From Pseudomonadota bacterium (GTDB taxonomy: Bacteria > Pseudomonadota > Gammaproteobacteria > Steroidobacterales > Steroidobacteraceae), in contig JAFEDW010000044.1 of assembly GCA_018241455.1 (NCBI GenBank), forward strand, positions 1 to 11,471: a DNA stretch of 11,471 nt, given 5' to 3'. Every line of letters begins with the position of its first letter. The first letter of the stretch is position 1. Below, piece by piece: positions 1-5,860 of the stretch. Below the pieces are notes generated by a model. It was not told the DNA's origin and searched no databases. It saw nothing but the letters and a program-made list of their open reading frames with translations. The position numbers and the translations under genes are program-made.

Positions 1-932
1 CCGATGAGTTGCTGCAGGTTCGGCATTTTGTTGTCGGCCAGGTAGGCGGCGATGCCGCGATTGATGCCGGGGCAGATCAGTGGATCGTAGAACAATGCCG
101 TGCCGACGCCGACCAGGCTGGCGCCGGCGACGAGGAATTCCAGCGCATCGGTCGCGTTGCAGATGCCGCCCTGGCCGATGATCGGGATGTCGTGCGGCGC
201 TGCGACCTCGCGCACCTCGCGCACCTTGAGCAACGCGATCGGCTTGATCGCCGGGCCCGACAGTCCACCTTGGCCATTGCCGAGCACGGCCTTGCGCGTG
301 CGCACGTCCACCGCCATGCCCATGACGGTGTTGATGACCGCGAACGCGTCGGTGCCGGCCTCGATGCAGCGGCGCGCGTTCTCGCGGATGTCGGTCTGGT
401 TCGGCGACATCTTCGTGATCAGCGGTTTCTTCGTCACCGCGCGGCAGGCGGCCACGACGCGCGCCGACATCTCCGGTACATTGCCGAACTGCACGCCCCC
501 TTCCTTGACGTTCGGGCAGGAGATGTTGATCTCGATGGCATCGATCGGCGAATCATCGAAGCGCCGCGTCACCTCGACGTATTCCTCGATCGTCGAGCCG
601 CAGGCGTTGGCGAAGAAGCGCGTCTCGCTGAAGTCGAGCGTCGGCAATATATTGCGCACCACCGCGTCGACGCCGGGATTCTGCAGGCCGATGGCGTTGA
701 GCATGCCCTGGTATGTTTCCGCGACGCGATGCGGCCGGTTGCCGAGCCGCGGCGCACCGGTCGTGCCCTTCAGCACGATCGCGCCGACGTCGCGGTTCGA
801 GAAGCCTGCGACGCGAGTGTATTCCTCGCCGAAGCCGACGCAGCCCGACAGCAGCACGATCGGCGAGTTCAGCGTCAGTCCGCAGAAGCGGGTCTGCAAG
901 CTGGCGTCCGGTGCGGCGGGCGTGGCGCTCAT
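1..932 (-). CDS. pyrD: Dihydroorotate dehydrogenase, class 1B type (3' end cut by window edge)
   Basis: The enzyme oxidises dihydroorotate to orotate with FMN in pyrimidine biosynthesis, in the cytoplasm. About 310 residues are visible from the ATG at 932, close to the usual length of this class, so only the last few codons and the stop are missing. Seen in the translation: KGTT at residues 55-58 (FMN-site lysine), NAIGLQNPG at 79-87, NISCPNVK at 136-143 with the class 1 catalytic base Cys139, Lys174 in KMSPN, Asn201 in INT, then GGLSGPAIKPIAL and the phosphate-binding IIGQGGI segment. A Cys base rather than Ser, and no N-terminal membrane helix, exclude the quinone-dependent class 2 enzyme common in gammaproteobacteria. 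Class 1B enzymes normally work with the flavin/iron-sulfur subunit PyrK, which is not in this window. The gene is divergent from trmL. No Shine-Dalgarno is seen; a GATAAT box lies 8 nt before the start. Confidence 0.93.
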   Translation of the reverse strand, partial: MSATPAAPDASLQTRFCGLTLNSPIVLLSGCVGFGEEYTRVAGFSNRDVGAIVLKGTTGAPRLGNRPHRVAETYQGMLNAIGLQNPGVDAVVRNILPTLDFSETRFFANACGSTIEEYVEVTRRFDDSPIDAIEINISCPNVKEGGVQFGNVPEMSARVVAACRAVTKKPLITKMSPNQTDIRENARRCIEAGTDAFAVINTVMGMAVDVRTRKAVLGNGQGGLSGPAIKPIALLKVREVREVAAPHDIPIIGQGGICNATDALEFLVAGASLVGVGTALFYDPLICPGINRGIAAYLADNKMPNLQQLI

Positions 933-958
933 GGCCCGCAATTATCGCCTGAAACGCC
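933..958. promoter_or_regulatory. 26-bp divergent pyrD/trmL promoter region with a shared AT patch
   Basis: The whole gap between the two divergent start codons is 26 bp. Its only AT-rich patch is AATTATC at 940-946. Read on the minus strand it gives GATAAT (946 to 941), a good -10 element ending 8 nt before the pyrD ATG, so a transcript starting there would be nearly leaderless. Read on the plus strand it gives AATTAT (940-945), 13 nt before the trmL ATG. I find no convincing -35 element for either direction; any -35 would lie inside the opposite gene. The promoter role is inferred from position and composition only. Confidence 0.4.
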
Positions 959-1438
959 ATGCTTGAGGTGATTCTGTACCAGCCGGAGATTCCGCCGAAC
1001 ACCGGCAACATCATCCGGCTGTGCGCCAACACCGGCGCGCGCCTGCACCTGATCGAACCGCTCGGCTTCAGCCTCGAACAGCGCGCTCTGCGCCGCGCCG
1101 GGCTCGACTACGCCGACCTGGCGCAGGTGCGGGTGCACCGCGATCTCGACGCCTGCCTGCAAGCGCTCCCGGGTGCGCGGCTGTACGCGGTGGAAACCGG
1201 CGGCGGCCGGCGCTACAGCGACGCGGCTTTCCGGCGCGGAGACGCGCTGCTGTTCGGCTCCGAGACGCGCGGCCTGCCGGCGCAGGTGTTGGCGGACCTT
1301 GCCCGCGAGCGCATCCTCGGCATACCGATGCGTGCCGGCAACCGCAGCCTCAACCTGTCGAACGCCGTCGCGCTCGTGGTCTACGAGGCCTGGCGGCAAT
1401 TGGGCTTCGCAGGTTGCACTCCCGCAGCGTCGGACTAG
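959..1438 (+). CDS. trmL: tRNA (cytidine/uridine(34)-2'-O)-methyltransferase TrmL
   Basis: This SPOUT-family enzyme methylates the ribose 2'-OH of the wobble nucleotide of leucine tRNAs using S-adenosylmethionine. At 159 aa it matches the single-domain TrmL family (E. coli about 157 aa). The hallmark segments are all present: an N-terminal YQPEIPPNTGNIIRLCANTG (residues 7-26), FGSETRGLP at 99-107, and the trefoil-knot SAM-binding end IPMRAGNRSLNLSNAVAL at 122-139. There is no extra RNA-binding domain, which separates it from the larger SpoU/TrmH enzymes. The start is the ATG at 959; no clear ribosome binding site precedes it. It lies 12 bp before the exported TPR/TonB-like gene, so the two may be co-transcribed, although the second gene also has its own promoter candidate. 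Its TAG stop forms the first half of that promoter's -10 box. Confidence 0.95.
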   Translation: MLEVILYQPEIPPNTGNIIRLCANTGARLHLIEPLGFSLEQRALRRAGLDYADLAQVRVHRDLDACLQALPGARLYAVETGGGRRYSDAAFRRGDALLFGSETRGLPAQVLADLARERILGIPMRAGNRSLNLSNAVALVVYEAWRQLGFAGCTPAASD

Positions 1439-1441
1439 ACT
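1414..1441 (+). promoter_or_regulatory. Candidate promoter TTGCAC-N16-TAGACT for the TPR/TonB-like gene
   Basis: TTGCAC (1414-1419) and TAGACT (1436-1441) are separated by 16 bp. The -10-like TAGACT fits the TAnnnT pattern described for Xanthomonas promoters and begins with the trmL stop codon. The ATG follows after 9 nt, so the transcript would have almost no leader, which agrees with the lack of a Shine-Dalgarno sequence. The -35 matches the consensus in only three positions (TTG), so this is suggestive only. Confidence 0.35.
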
Positions 1442-1450
1442 ACCGGGCGC

Positions 1451-3472
1451 ATGCGCAATCCCCTGCTGCCCGTCGCTTTGACGCTGCTGTGTGCAGCGAT
1501 GCGTTTCGCCGCGTGCCATGCGAACGAAGCGACGCCGGCGCCGGTTGCAAAGGCGGGCCCGGCGCCCGCCTTGACGGCACAACAGCAATTCGACAAGGCG
1601 AGCGCGGCGGTGGCACAGAACCATTGCGCCGAGGCGGTGCAACTCTTCGAAGGACTGGCGGCGCGCCCGGGCATTGCGCGAAATGCCAAGGTCATGGCCG
1701 CCATCAATGCGCGGCGGGCGCTTTGCCTGGTGACGCTCGGACGATTCGACGAGGCGACCGCCGACGCCACGAGCGCAATAGCGGCGCTCAATGCGAACGA
1801 CCCCGTCGATCGGGGCCAGCTGGTCATGGCGCACACGGCATTGGGAGAGGTGGCGTATTTCGCGATCGATTACGGCAACGCGACGCGGGAATTCACGCTG
1901 GCCCTCGGCCTGACCAGCGGCGCCGATCGCTATGAGCCACTGACGTGGCTCGCCCGCTCGACCATGTTCGATGCCGATGCCCGCTCGGTTGATTACGCCG
2001 CCGAGGCGCTCAAGATTGCCGAGGCCTCGCCGGATACCAGGAAGGCCGTGCTGGCTTCGGACCATACCTTGCACGCGCGCGCCCTGCTCAATCATGGCAG
2101 CTACGCTGCCGCGTATGACGAGCTCCAGAAGGCGCTCAAGGCACAGGGTGGCCTTACCGAGCGCGTCACCGTCGATGAAGTCGTGACGCGCGCCGACCTG
2201 GCCTTGGCCGCCATCCTGAACAAGGACGAGGACAGTGCCCGCGAGTATCTCGCCTATGCCGGTGCCGGGCATTTTGACCACGGGGTATTCAGCGCTGGCG
2301 TGGCGATGGGACCTCCGCCCTGTGGCGGACCCGCCGACCTCCGGCCCGACGACGCCGTCGTGGTGCAGTTCGGCATCAACGACAGCGGAGAGGTGAGCTA
2401 CGCCTATCCGATCTACGCCTCGCGTAACGGACCCGCCGCGGCCGAATTTGCGCGCGCGGTGGCCGGTTGGTCCTGGACGCCCGACAGCGTGAAGAAGATT
2501 CCCGCCTTCTTCCGGCTCGTGACGCGACTGGAACTGCATTGCTCGATGGCCACCGCCCATCCAGATGTGCTCGATATCCTGCGCAATGATCTGCGCGGCT
2601 GGCTCGATGGTCGACACGTGCCGCCTTATGCCGAAGCAGCGGACAAGCTTGCGGCGGTCGACGCGGCGCGCGCCGAACTGCTGAAGCGGCAGGGCGAAAA
2701 TGATCCGCTCGAACGCGTACCCGTGCTGCTGGCGCTGGGCAACAGCCATTTCGTGACGCCCGCGGAGCGGCTGCAGTGGAACCAGCAGGCGCGCGACATC
2801 CTGGCCGCGGCCGGAGCGCCGCTCGGCGCGCTCACCTACCTCGACGTGCGTCTCTCGAATGGGCTGGCGCACGCGAAATACAGTTACCGCGACCACCGCG
2901 CGTACTTGCGCTCGCTGCTGGCCAATCCGGCCGTGGCGGCCGACCCGCAGGTCGGCAACGTGTTGCGCCTGCTGATCGCAGAGGAACATTACGGCCTGCC
3001 GCCCGCTCCCGACGCCGCCGATCTGTTGACGGCTGCGGCCACGGATCCGGGCCTCGCTGCGCAGGATCCGCTGCGCGTCGGCGCGCTGTTGCGGCTCGCC
3101 ACGCTGCAGGCCGCCGCGGGCAACGTCGCGGCGGCGCGCGACAGCTATGCCAAGAGCGGACTGTCCGCGCAGCAGTGCTCGCTGGTCGATGCGATGCCGG
3201 TGATGCGCCGATCCGGCGCCGAAATGGTCGATTTTCCGGACGAGGCCAGTCGTTGGGGGTTCGATGGTTGGGTCGAGGTGGAATTCGACATCCAGGCGGA
3301 TGGGAAAACCGCCAATCAGCGCACCTTGATCGCGTATCCGCCCATGGTGTTCGTGGAGACCGCCCTGGAAACGGTGCGACACGAACGTTACACGCAGACC
3401 TATCGTCCGGAAGGCGGCGTCGGGTGTGGCGGCAAGCTCATGAGGATCAACTTCGAATCATCCGGGCCCTAG
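1451..3472 (+). CDS. Exported protein with TPR-like repeats and two TonB-C-like modules
   Basis: Function is unknown; it is probably a periplasmic protein of 673 aa. An N-terminal signal peptide (basic start, hydrophobic residues 5-21) is likely cleaved after CHA at 22-24. Residues about 40-270 are alanine-rich helical repeats resembling TPRs (for example CAEAVQLFEGLA at 59 and ALCLVTLGRFDEATADATSA at 90). Residues about 300-365 and 592-668 each look like a TonB C-terminal fold: VVVQFGINDSGEV at 303-315, and WVEVEFDIQADGKT at 607-620 followed by FVETALETVRHERY at 634-647. Each module is bracketed by a cysteine pair (C291/C364 and C576/C659), suggesting disulfides; C59/C92 may be a third pair in the helical part. 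Unlike genuine TonB there is no membrane anchor or proline-rich spacer, so it is probably not an ExbB/D-driven transducer. Between the modules lies a second helical region (370-570). The gene overlaps gpsA tail-to-tail by 4 bp. Confidence 0.8.
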   Translation: MRNPLLPVALTLLCAAMRFAACHANEATPAPVAKAGPAPALTAQQQFDKASAAVAQNHCAEAVQLFEGLAARPGIARNAKVMAAINARRALCLVTLGRFDEATADATSAIAALNANDPVDRGQLVMAHTALGEVAYFAIDYGNATREFTLALGLTSGADRYEPLTWLARSTMFDADARSVDYAAEALKIAEASPDTRKAVLASDHTLHARALLNHGSYAAAYDELQKALKAQGGLTERVTVDEVVTRADLALAAILNKDEDSAREYLAYAGAGHFDHGVFSAGVAMGPPPCGGPADLRPDDAVVVQFGINDSGEVSYAYPIYASRNGPAAAEFARAVAGWSWTPDSVKKIPAFFRLVTRLELHCSMATAHPDVLDILRNDLRGWLDGRHVPPYAEAADKLAAVDAARAELLKRQGENDPLERVPVLLALGNSHFVTPAERLQWNQQARDILAAAGAPLGALTYLDVRLSNGLAHAKYSYRDHRAYLRSLLANPAVAADPQVGNVLRLLIAEEHYGLPPAPDAADLLTAAATDPGLAAQDPLRVGALLRLATLQAAAGNVAAARDSYAKSGLSAQQCSLVDAMPVMRRSGAEMVDFPDEASRWGFDGWVEVEFDIQADGKTANQRTLIAYPPMVFVETALETVRHERYTQTYRPEGGVGCGGKLMRINFESSGP

Positions 3473-4485
3473 TCGAACTCCGGCCTTATCGGCCGCATCA
3501 TCAGGCCCTGCACGACCTGGTCGGCACTCATGCCGTCGTAAAGTACCGCGTGCAGGCCTTCGCAGATCGGCATCGTGACGCGTTCGCGTTCGGCGACCGC
3601 GCGCAGCGCGCGCGCGGCCTTGTAGCCTTCGACCACCTGGCCGATCTCGGCGAGCGCGGCTTCGGGCTTGAGTCCTTTCGCCAGCAGCAATCCGAATCGC
3701 CGGTTGCGCGACTGGTCGTCGGTGCACGTCAGCACCAGGTCGCCGAGGCCGGCGAGGCCCATGAAGGTCTCGCGCTGCGCGCCGAGCGCGACGCCGAGCC
3801 GCGTCATCTCGACCAGGCCACGCGTGATCAGCGCGATGCGCGAATTCGCGCCGAACCCCAGGCCGTCGGAGAGCCCGGCGCCGATCGCGAGCACGTTCTT
3901 GACCGCGCCGCCGACTTCGACGCCGATGATGTCGGTCGAGGTGTAGGCGCGGAACACCGAAGTGGAAAGATCATGCGCGAGCTGCGCGGCGTAATCGGGA
4001 TCCGGCGAGGCGATCGTCATGGCGGTCGGCAGCCCGGCGCCGACTTCGCGCGCGAACGTCGGACCCGAGAGCACCGCGGTGAGCCGGCCGGTGCCCAGTA
4101 CTTCGCGCGCGACCTCGGCCGGGAGCCGGCCGGTGCTGATCTCGAAACCCTTGGTCGCCCAGCACAGCCGCTGGCCGTCGGTCAGCAGGCCGCGGATCGA
4201 CGCCAGCATTTCGCGGAACGCGTGGCTCGGCACCACGACCAGCACGTCATCGGCGCCGCGCAGCGCGTCGCCCAGGTCGGCGGCAACTTGCAGGCCCTCC
4301 GGAAAGACCGCATCGGGCAGGTAGCGCGGATTGCGGCGCGCGGCCGCCATCTGCTCGCACAGTTGCGGCGAGCGTCCCCACAGCCGCACCGCGTTGCCGG
4401 CGCGCGCGCACTGGATCGCGAGCGCCGTGCCCCAGGAACCGGCGCCCAGCACGGCGACCTGCGAGGGCGGCGCGAGGACGGTCAT
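3469..4485 (-). CDS. gpsA: NAD(P)H-dependent glycerol-3-phosphate dehydrogenase
   Basis: It reduces dihydroxyacetone phosphate to sn-glycerol 3-phosphate, the backbone for phospholipids, in the cytoplasm. Counting from the ATG at 4485 gives 338 aa, matching the E. coli enzyme (339 aa). Seen: the Rossmann motif GAGSWG at 14-19, VVPSHAF at 84-90, TKGFE at 111-115, SGPTFAREV at 140-148, the catalytic lysine K196 in GGAVKNVLAIGAGLSDG, and the C-terminal GLAGLGDLVLTCT and SRNRRFG segments. A GTG at 4497 in frame would add four residues (MRAS); I prefer the ATG because of family length, although neither has a good Shine-Dalgarno. It is the last gene of the yibN-grxC-secB-gpsA operon, 42 bp after secB. 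Its TAG stop overlaps the stop of the convergent TPR/TonB-like gene in a CTAG palindrome. Confidence 0.96.
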   Translation of the reverse strand: MTVLAPPSQVAVLGAGSWGTALAIQCARAGNAVRLWGRSPQLCEQMAAARRNPRYLPDAVFPEGLQVAADLGDALRGADDVLVVVPSHAFREMLASIRGLLTDGQRLCWATKGFEISTGRLPAEVAREVLGTGRLTAVLSGPTFAREVGAGLPTAMTIASPDPDYAAQLAHDLSTSVFRAYTSTDIIGVEVGGAVKNVLAIGAGLSDGLGFGANSRIALITRGLVEMTRLGVALGAQRETFMGLAGLGDLVLTCTDDQSRNRRFGLLLAKGLKPEAALAEIGQVVEGYKAARALRAVAERERVTMPICEGLHAVLYDGMSADQVVQGLMMRPIRPEFD

Positions 4486-4527
4486 CGAGGCGCGCACATC
4501 ATGGCGGTGCCGCGAAAGAGTGCCGGA

Positions 4528-5001
4528 TCAGTTGGTCGCGGCGCTGGCGGTGGCGGGGTTGTTGGCCGCGAACAGCGCCTCGAAGTTCACCGGCGGCAGC
4601 AGCAGCTGCGGGAAACCGCCCTGGCTGACCAGGTGCGAGACCACCGAGCGCACGTACGGGAACAACACGCCCGGGCAGACGATGCCGGCCGCACGGCGGT
4701 AATCGTCTTCGGTGAGGTTCTGCATCACGAAGGCGCCCGCCTGCTTCACTTCGACGAGGAACACGGTCTGCTCGCCGATCTTCGCCGACACCGTCACCAT
4801 GAGCACCACTTCGCGCAGGTCGCCGTCGATCACGTTGACCGAGGTGTTGAGGTCGAGGCCGATGGCCGGATTCCACTCCGGCGTGACGCGCGGGCCGAGC
4901 GGTGCTTCGAAGGAGCAGTCCTTCAGGTAGACGGCCTGCAGGGAAAGCTGCGCGCCGCCGGTGGCCGCGCCGGTCGCCGGTTGTGGGGATTCGATGCTCA
5001 T
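4528..5001 (-). CDS. secB: Protein-export chaperone SecB
   Basis: SecB is a cytoplasmic homotetramer that holds presecretory proteins unfolded and hands them to SecA for Sec export. The 157-aa product has the family's usual length and features: the LQAVYLKDCSFEAP segment near residues 21-34, WNPAIGLDLN at 43-52, an alternating beta core (VLMVTVSAKIGEQTVFLVEV), and the helix-forming CPGVLFPYVRSVVSHLVSQG (109-128) followed by GFPQLLLPPVNF. The C-terminal tail is Ala/Asn/Thr-rich and does not show the zinc-tail-binding character clearly. The start at 5001 is supported by a strong Shine-Dalgarno. The gene lies 46 bp after grxC and before gpsA, the classical order in gammaproteobacteria. Confidence 0.97.
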   Translation of the reverse strand: MSIESPQPATGAATGGAQLSLQAVYLKDCSFEAPLGPRVTPEWNPAIGLDLNTSVNVIDGDLREVVLMVTVSAKIGEQTVFLVEVKQAGAFVMQNLTEDDYRRAAGIVCPGVLFPYVRSVVSHLVSQGGFPQLLLPPVNFEALFAANNPATASAATN

Positions 5002-5010
5002 CGCTGGTGT

Positions 5011-5015
5011 TCCTT
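5011..5015 (-). promoter_or_regulatory. Ribosome binding site of secB
   Basis: AAGGA on the minus strand lies 9 nt before the secB ATG and fixes that start. It is one of only two clear Shine-Dalgarno sequences in the window. The grxC-secB gap is unusually AT-rich for this DNA and holds a TTGACT (minus strand, 5037 to 5032), but I find no partnering -10 and do not call a promoter. Confidence 0.7.
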
Positions 5016-5047
5016 GAAAGTTTTATGTTGCAGTCAATCGTCGAAAA

Positions 5048-5320
5048 TCATGCGTCCGCCGTGCCGGCCAGCAGCGCGTCGAGCTTGCCGGCCTGCTCGA
5101 GCTCGGCGAGTTCGTCGGACCCGCCGACGTGGTACGAGCCGATGAAGATCTGCGGCACCGTGCGCCGGCCACTGCGTTCGATCATCTCGGCGCGCAATCC
5201 GGGCTGCCCCTCGACGCTGATCTCGCGGAACTCGGCGCCCTTGCGGCGCAGCAGCGCCCGCGCCCGTTCGCAATAACCGCACCAGTTCGTGGTGTACATC
5301 TCGATCGTCGGTGCTGCCAT
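5048..5320 (-). CDS. grxC: Glutaredoxin 3 with a CGYC active site
   Basis: Small cytoplasmic thiol-disulfide oxidoreductase of 90 aa that uses glutathione. The fold markers are present: active site WCGYC at 13-17 (cysteines 14 and 17), the cis-proline TVPQIFI at 54-60, and the glutathione-binding GGSDEL at 66-71. E. coli Grx3 and most bacterial relatives have CPYC; here proline is replaced by glycine. Position between yibN and secB supports the grxC assignment over other glutaredoxins. The ATG at 5320 gives the standard length; no Shine-Dalgarno is visible before it, and 49 bp separate it from the yibN stop, so translation may depend on coupling or on an unrecognised signal. Confidence 0.95.
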   Translation of the reverse strand: MAAPTIEMYTTNWCGYCERARALLRRKGAEFREISVEGQPGLRAEMIERSGRRTVPQIFIGSYHVGGSDELAELEQAGKLDALLAGTADA

Positions 5321-5369
5321 GCGGGGCGAAGTGCGGTCGGGATGAAGGCGGGCGCCAAGCCCCAGGGCC

Positions 5370-5792
5370 CTAGTCGCGCGCCACCGGCAGGTGCTCGGCG
5401 CGCCAGGCGCGCAAGCCCCCGCGCAGGTTGACCACCTGGCCGAATCCCGCCTGCGCGAGCGCGCGCATTGCGCCCGAGGCGCTGACGCCCCGCTCGCAAT
5501 ACACGATGACCGGCTTGTCCTTGTAGCGCTTCAGCGTATCGACGCCGTCGGCCAGTTGCGCGGCCGGCAGGCTGCGCGCGCCGCGGATGTGGCCGGCGGC
5601 GTAGTCCTCGGCGCTGCGCACGTCGAGCAACAGCGCGCCCTGGTTCATCAGCCGCACCACGTCCTGGGCGCCGACGGCGCCGACGCCGCGGGCCCGCTCA
5701 CGCAGTTCGTACACCAGCACGGCGAGCGCCGCGGCCACGGCGAACAGCGCCAGCGACGGGTGGTGGGCGGTATATTCGAGCAGGCGTTGCAT
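5370..5792 (-). CDS. yibN: Membrane-anchored rhodanese-domain protein (YibN family)
   Basis: A 140-aa protein with one N-terminal transmembrane helix (about residues 12-29, SLALFAVAAALAVLVYEL) followed by a cytoplasmic single rhodanese domain. Seen: LLLDVRSAEDYAAGHI at 54-69 and the catalytic loop CERGVSASG at 99-107 with Cys99, which would carry a persulfide. Length, the MQ...HP start and position match E. coli YibN, which precedes grxC-secB-gpsA. Rhodaneses move sulfur; the physiological acceptor of YibN is not something I can read here, though a neighbouring glutaredoxin suggests thiol chemistry. I chose the ATG at 5792 because it has a ribosome binding site and matches the family start; a TTG at 5819 in frame would add nine residues without homologous look. 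Confidence 0.9.
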   Translation of the reverse strand: MQRLLEYTAHHPSLALFAVAAALAVLVYELRERARGVGAVGAQDVVRLMNQGALLLDVRSAEDYAAGHIRGARSLPAAQLADGVDTLKRYKDKPVIVYCERGVSASGAMRALAQAGFGQVVNLRGGLRAWRAEHLPVARD

Positions 5793-5794
5793 GG

Positions 5795-5800
5795 TTCCTT
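5795..5800 (-). promoter_or_regulatory. Ribosome binding site of yibN
   Basis: AAGGAA on the minus strand ends 2 nt before the ATG at 5792 (AAGG ends 4 nt before it). The spacing is short but the match is strong, and it supports this ATG over the upstream in-frame TTG at 5819. Confidence 0.55.
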
Positions 5801-5830
5801 GGAAAGCGCGGTCCTTCAACTGGGCCGCGC

Positions 5831-5836
5831 ATTATA
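5831..5836 (-). promoter_or_regulatory. Perfect TATAAT -10 element of the yibN-grxC-secB-gpsA operon
   Basis: The minus strand reads TATAAT at 5836 to 5831 in an otherwise GC-rich region. Transcription would start near 5824, giving a leader of about 30 nt that contains the yibN ribosome binding site. No good -35 is found at 16-18 bp spacing. The operon assignment follows from the tight same-strand spacing (49, 46 and 42 bp gaps). Confidence 0.55.
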
Positions 5837-5848
5837 GCCCCGCTGCGC

Positions 5849-5854
5849 TAGACT
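5849..5854 (+). promoter_or_regulatory. Candidate -10 box TAGACT of envC
   Basis: TAGACT lies 6 nt before the envC ATG. It is the same hexamer seen before the TPR/TonB-like gene at 1436. It overlaps the divergent yibN promoter region, where the whole gap is 68 bp. No Shine-Dalgarno precedes envC, consistent with a leaderless or very short-leader transcript. There is no convincing -35. Confidence 0.35.
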
Positions 5855-5860
5855 TTTCGT

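Noticed and set aside
1505..1516. Lipobox (FAAC, residues 19-22) making the TPR/TonB-like protein a lipoprotein
   Set aside because: Phe is a poor residue at the lipobox -3 position and an Arg sits just before it; signal peptidase I cleavage after CHA fits better, though a lipoprotein is not excluded.
929..3382. Long minus-strand open frame of about 817 codons antisense to trmL and the TPR/TonB-like gene
   Set aside because: Translation is Arg/His/Gln/Gly-rich without recognisable domains; it is the complement of well-supported genes in GC-rich DNA, where stops are rare.
3481..3495. Small hairpin CGGCC-TTATC-GGCCG as terminator of the TPR/TonB-like gene
   Set aside because: Only a 5-bp stem, lies inside the gpsA coding end, and has no T-run.
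4486..4497. GTG start at 4497 for gpsA
   Set aside because: The ATG at 4485 gives the family length; the four extra residues look like upstream sequence. Not excluded.
5032..5037. TTGACT on the minus strand before secB as a -35 element
   Set aside because: No -10 hexamer at 16-18 bp, so an internal secB promoter is not supported.
2776..5145. Plus-strand open frame of about 789 codons across gpsA and secB
   Set aside because: It runs antisense through two conserved genes and has no domain; shadow frame.
5793..5819. TTG start at 5819 for yibN
   Set aside because: The ATG at 5792 has an AAGGAA upstream and matches the known YibN N-terminus and length.
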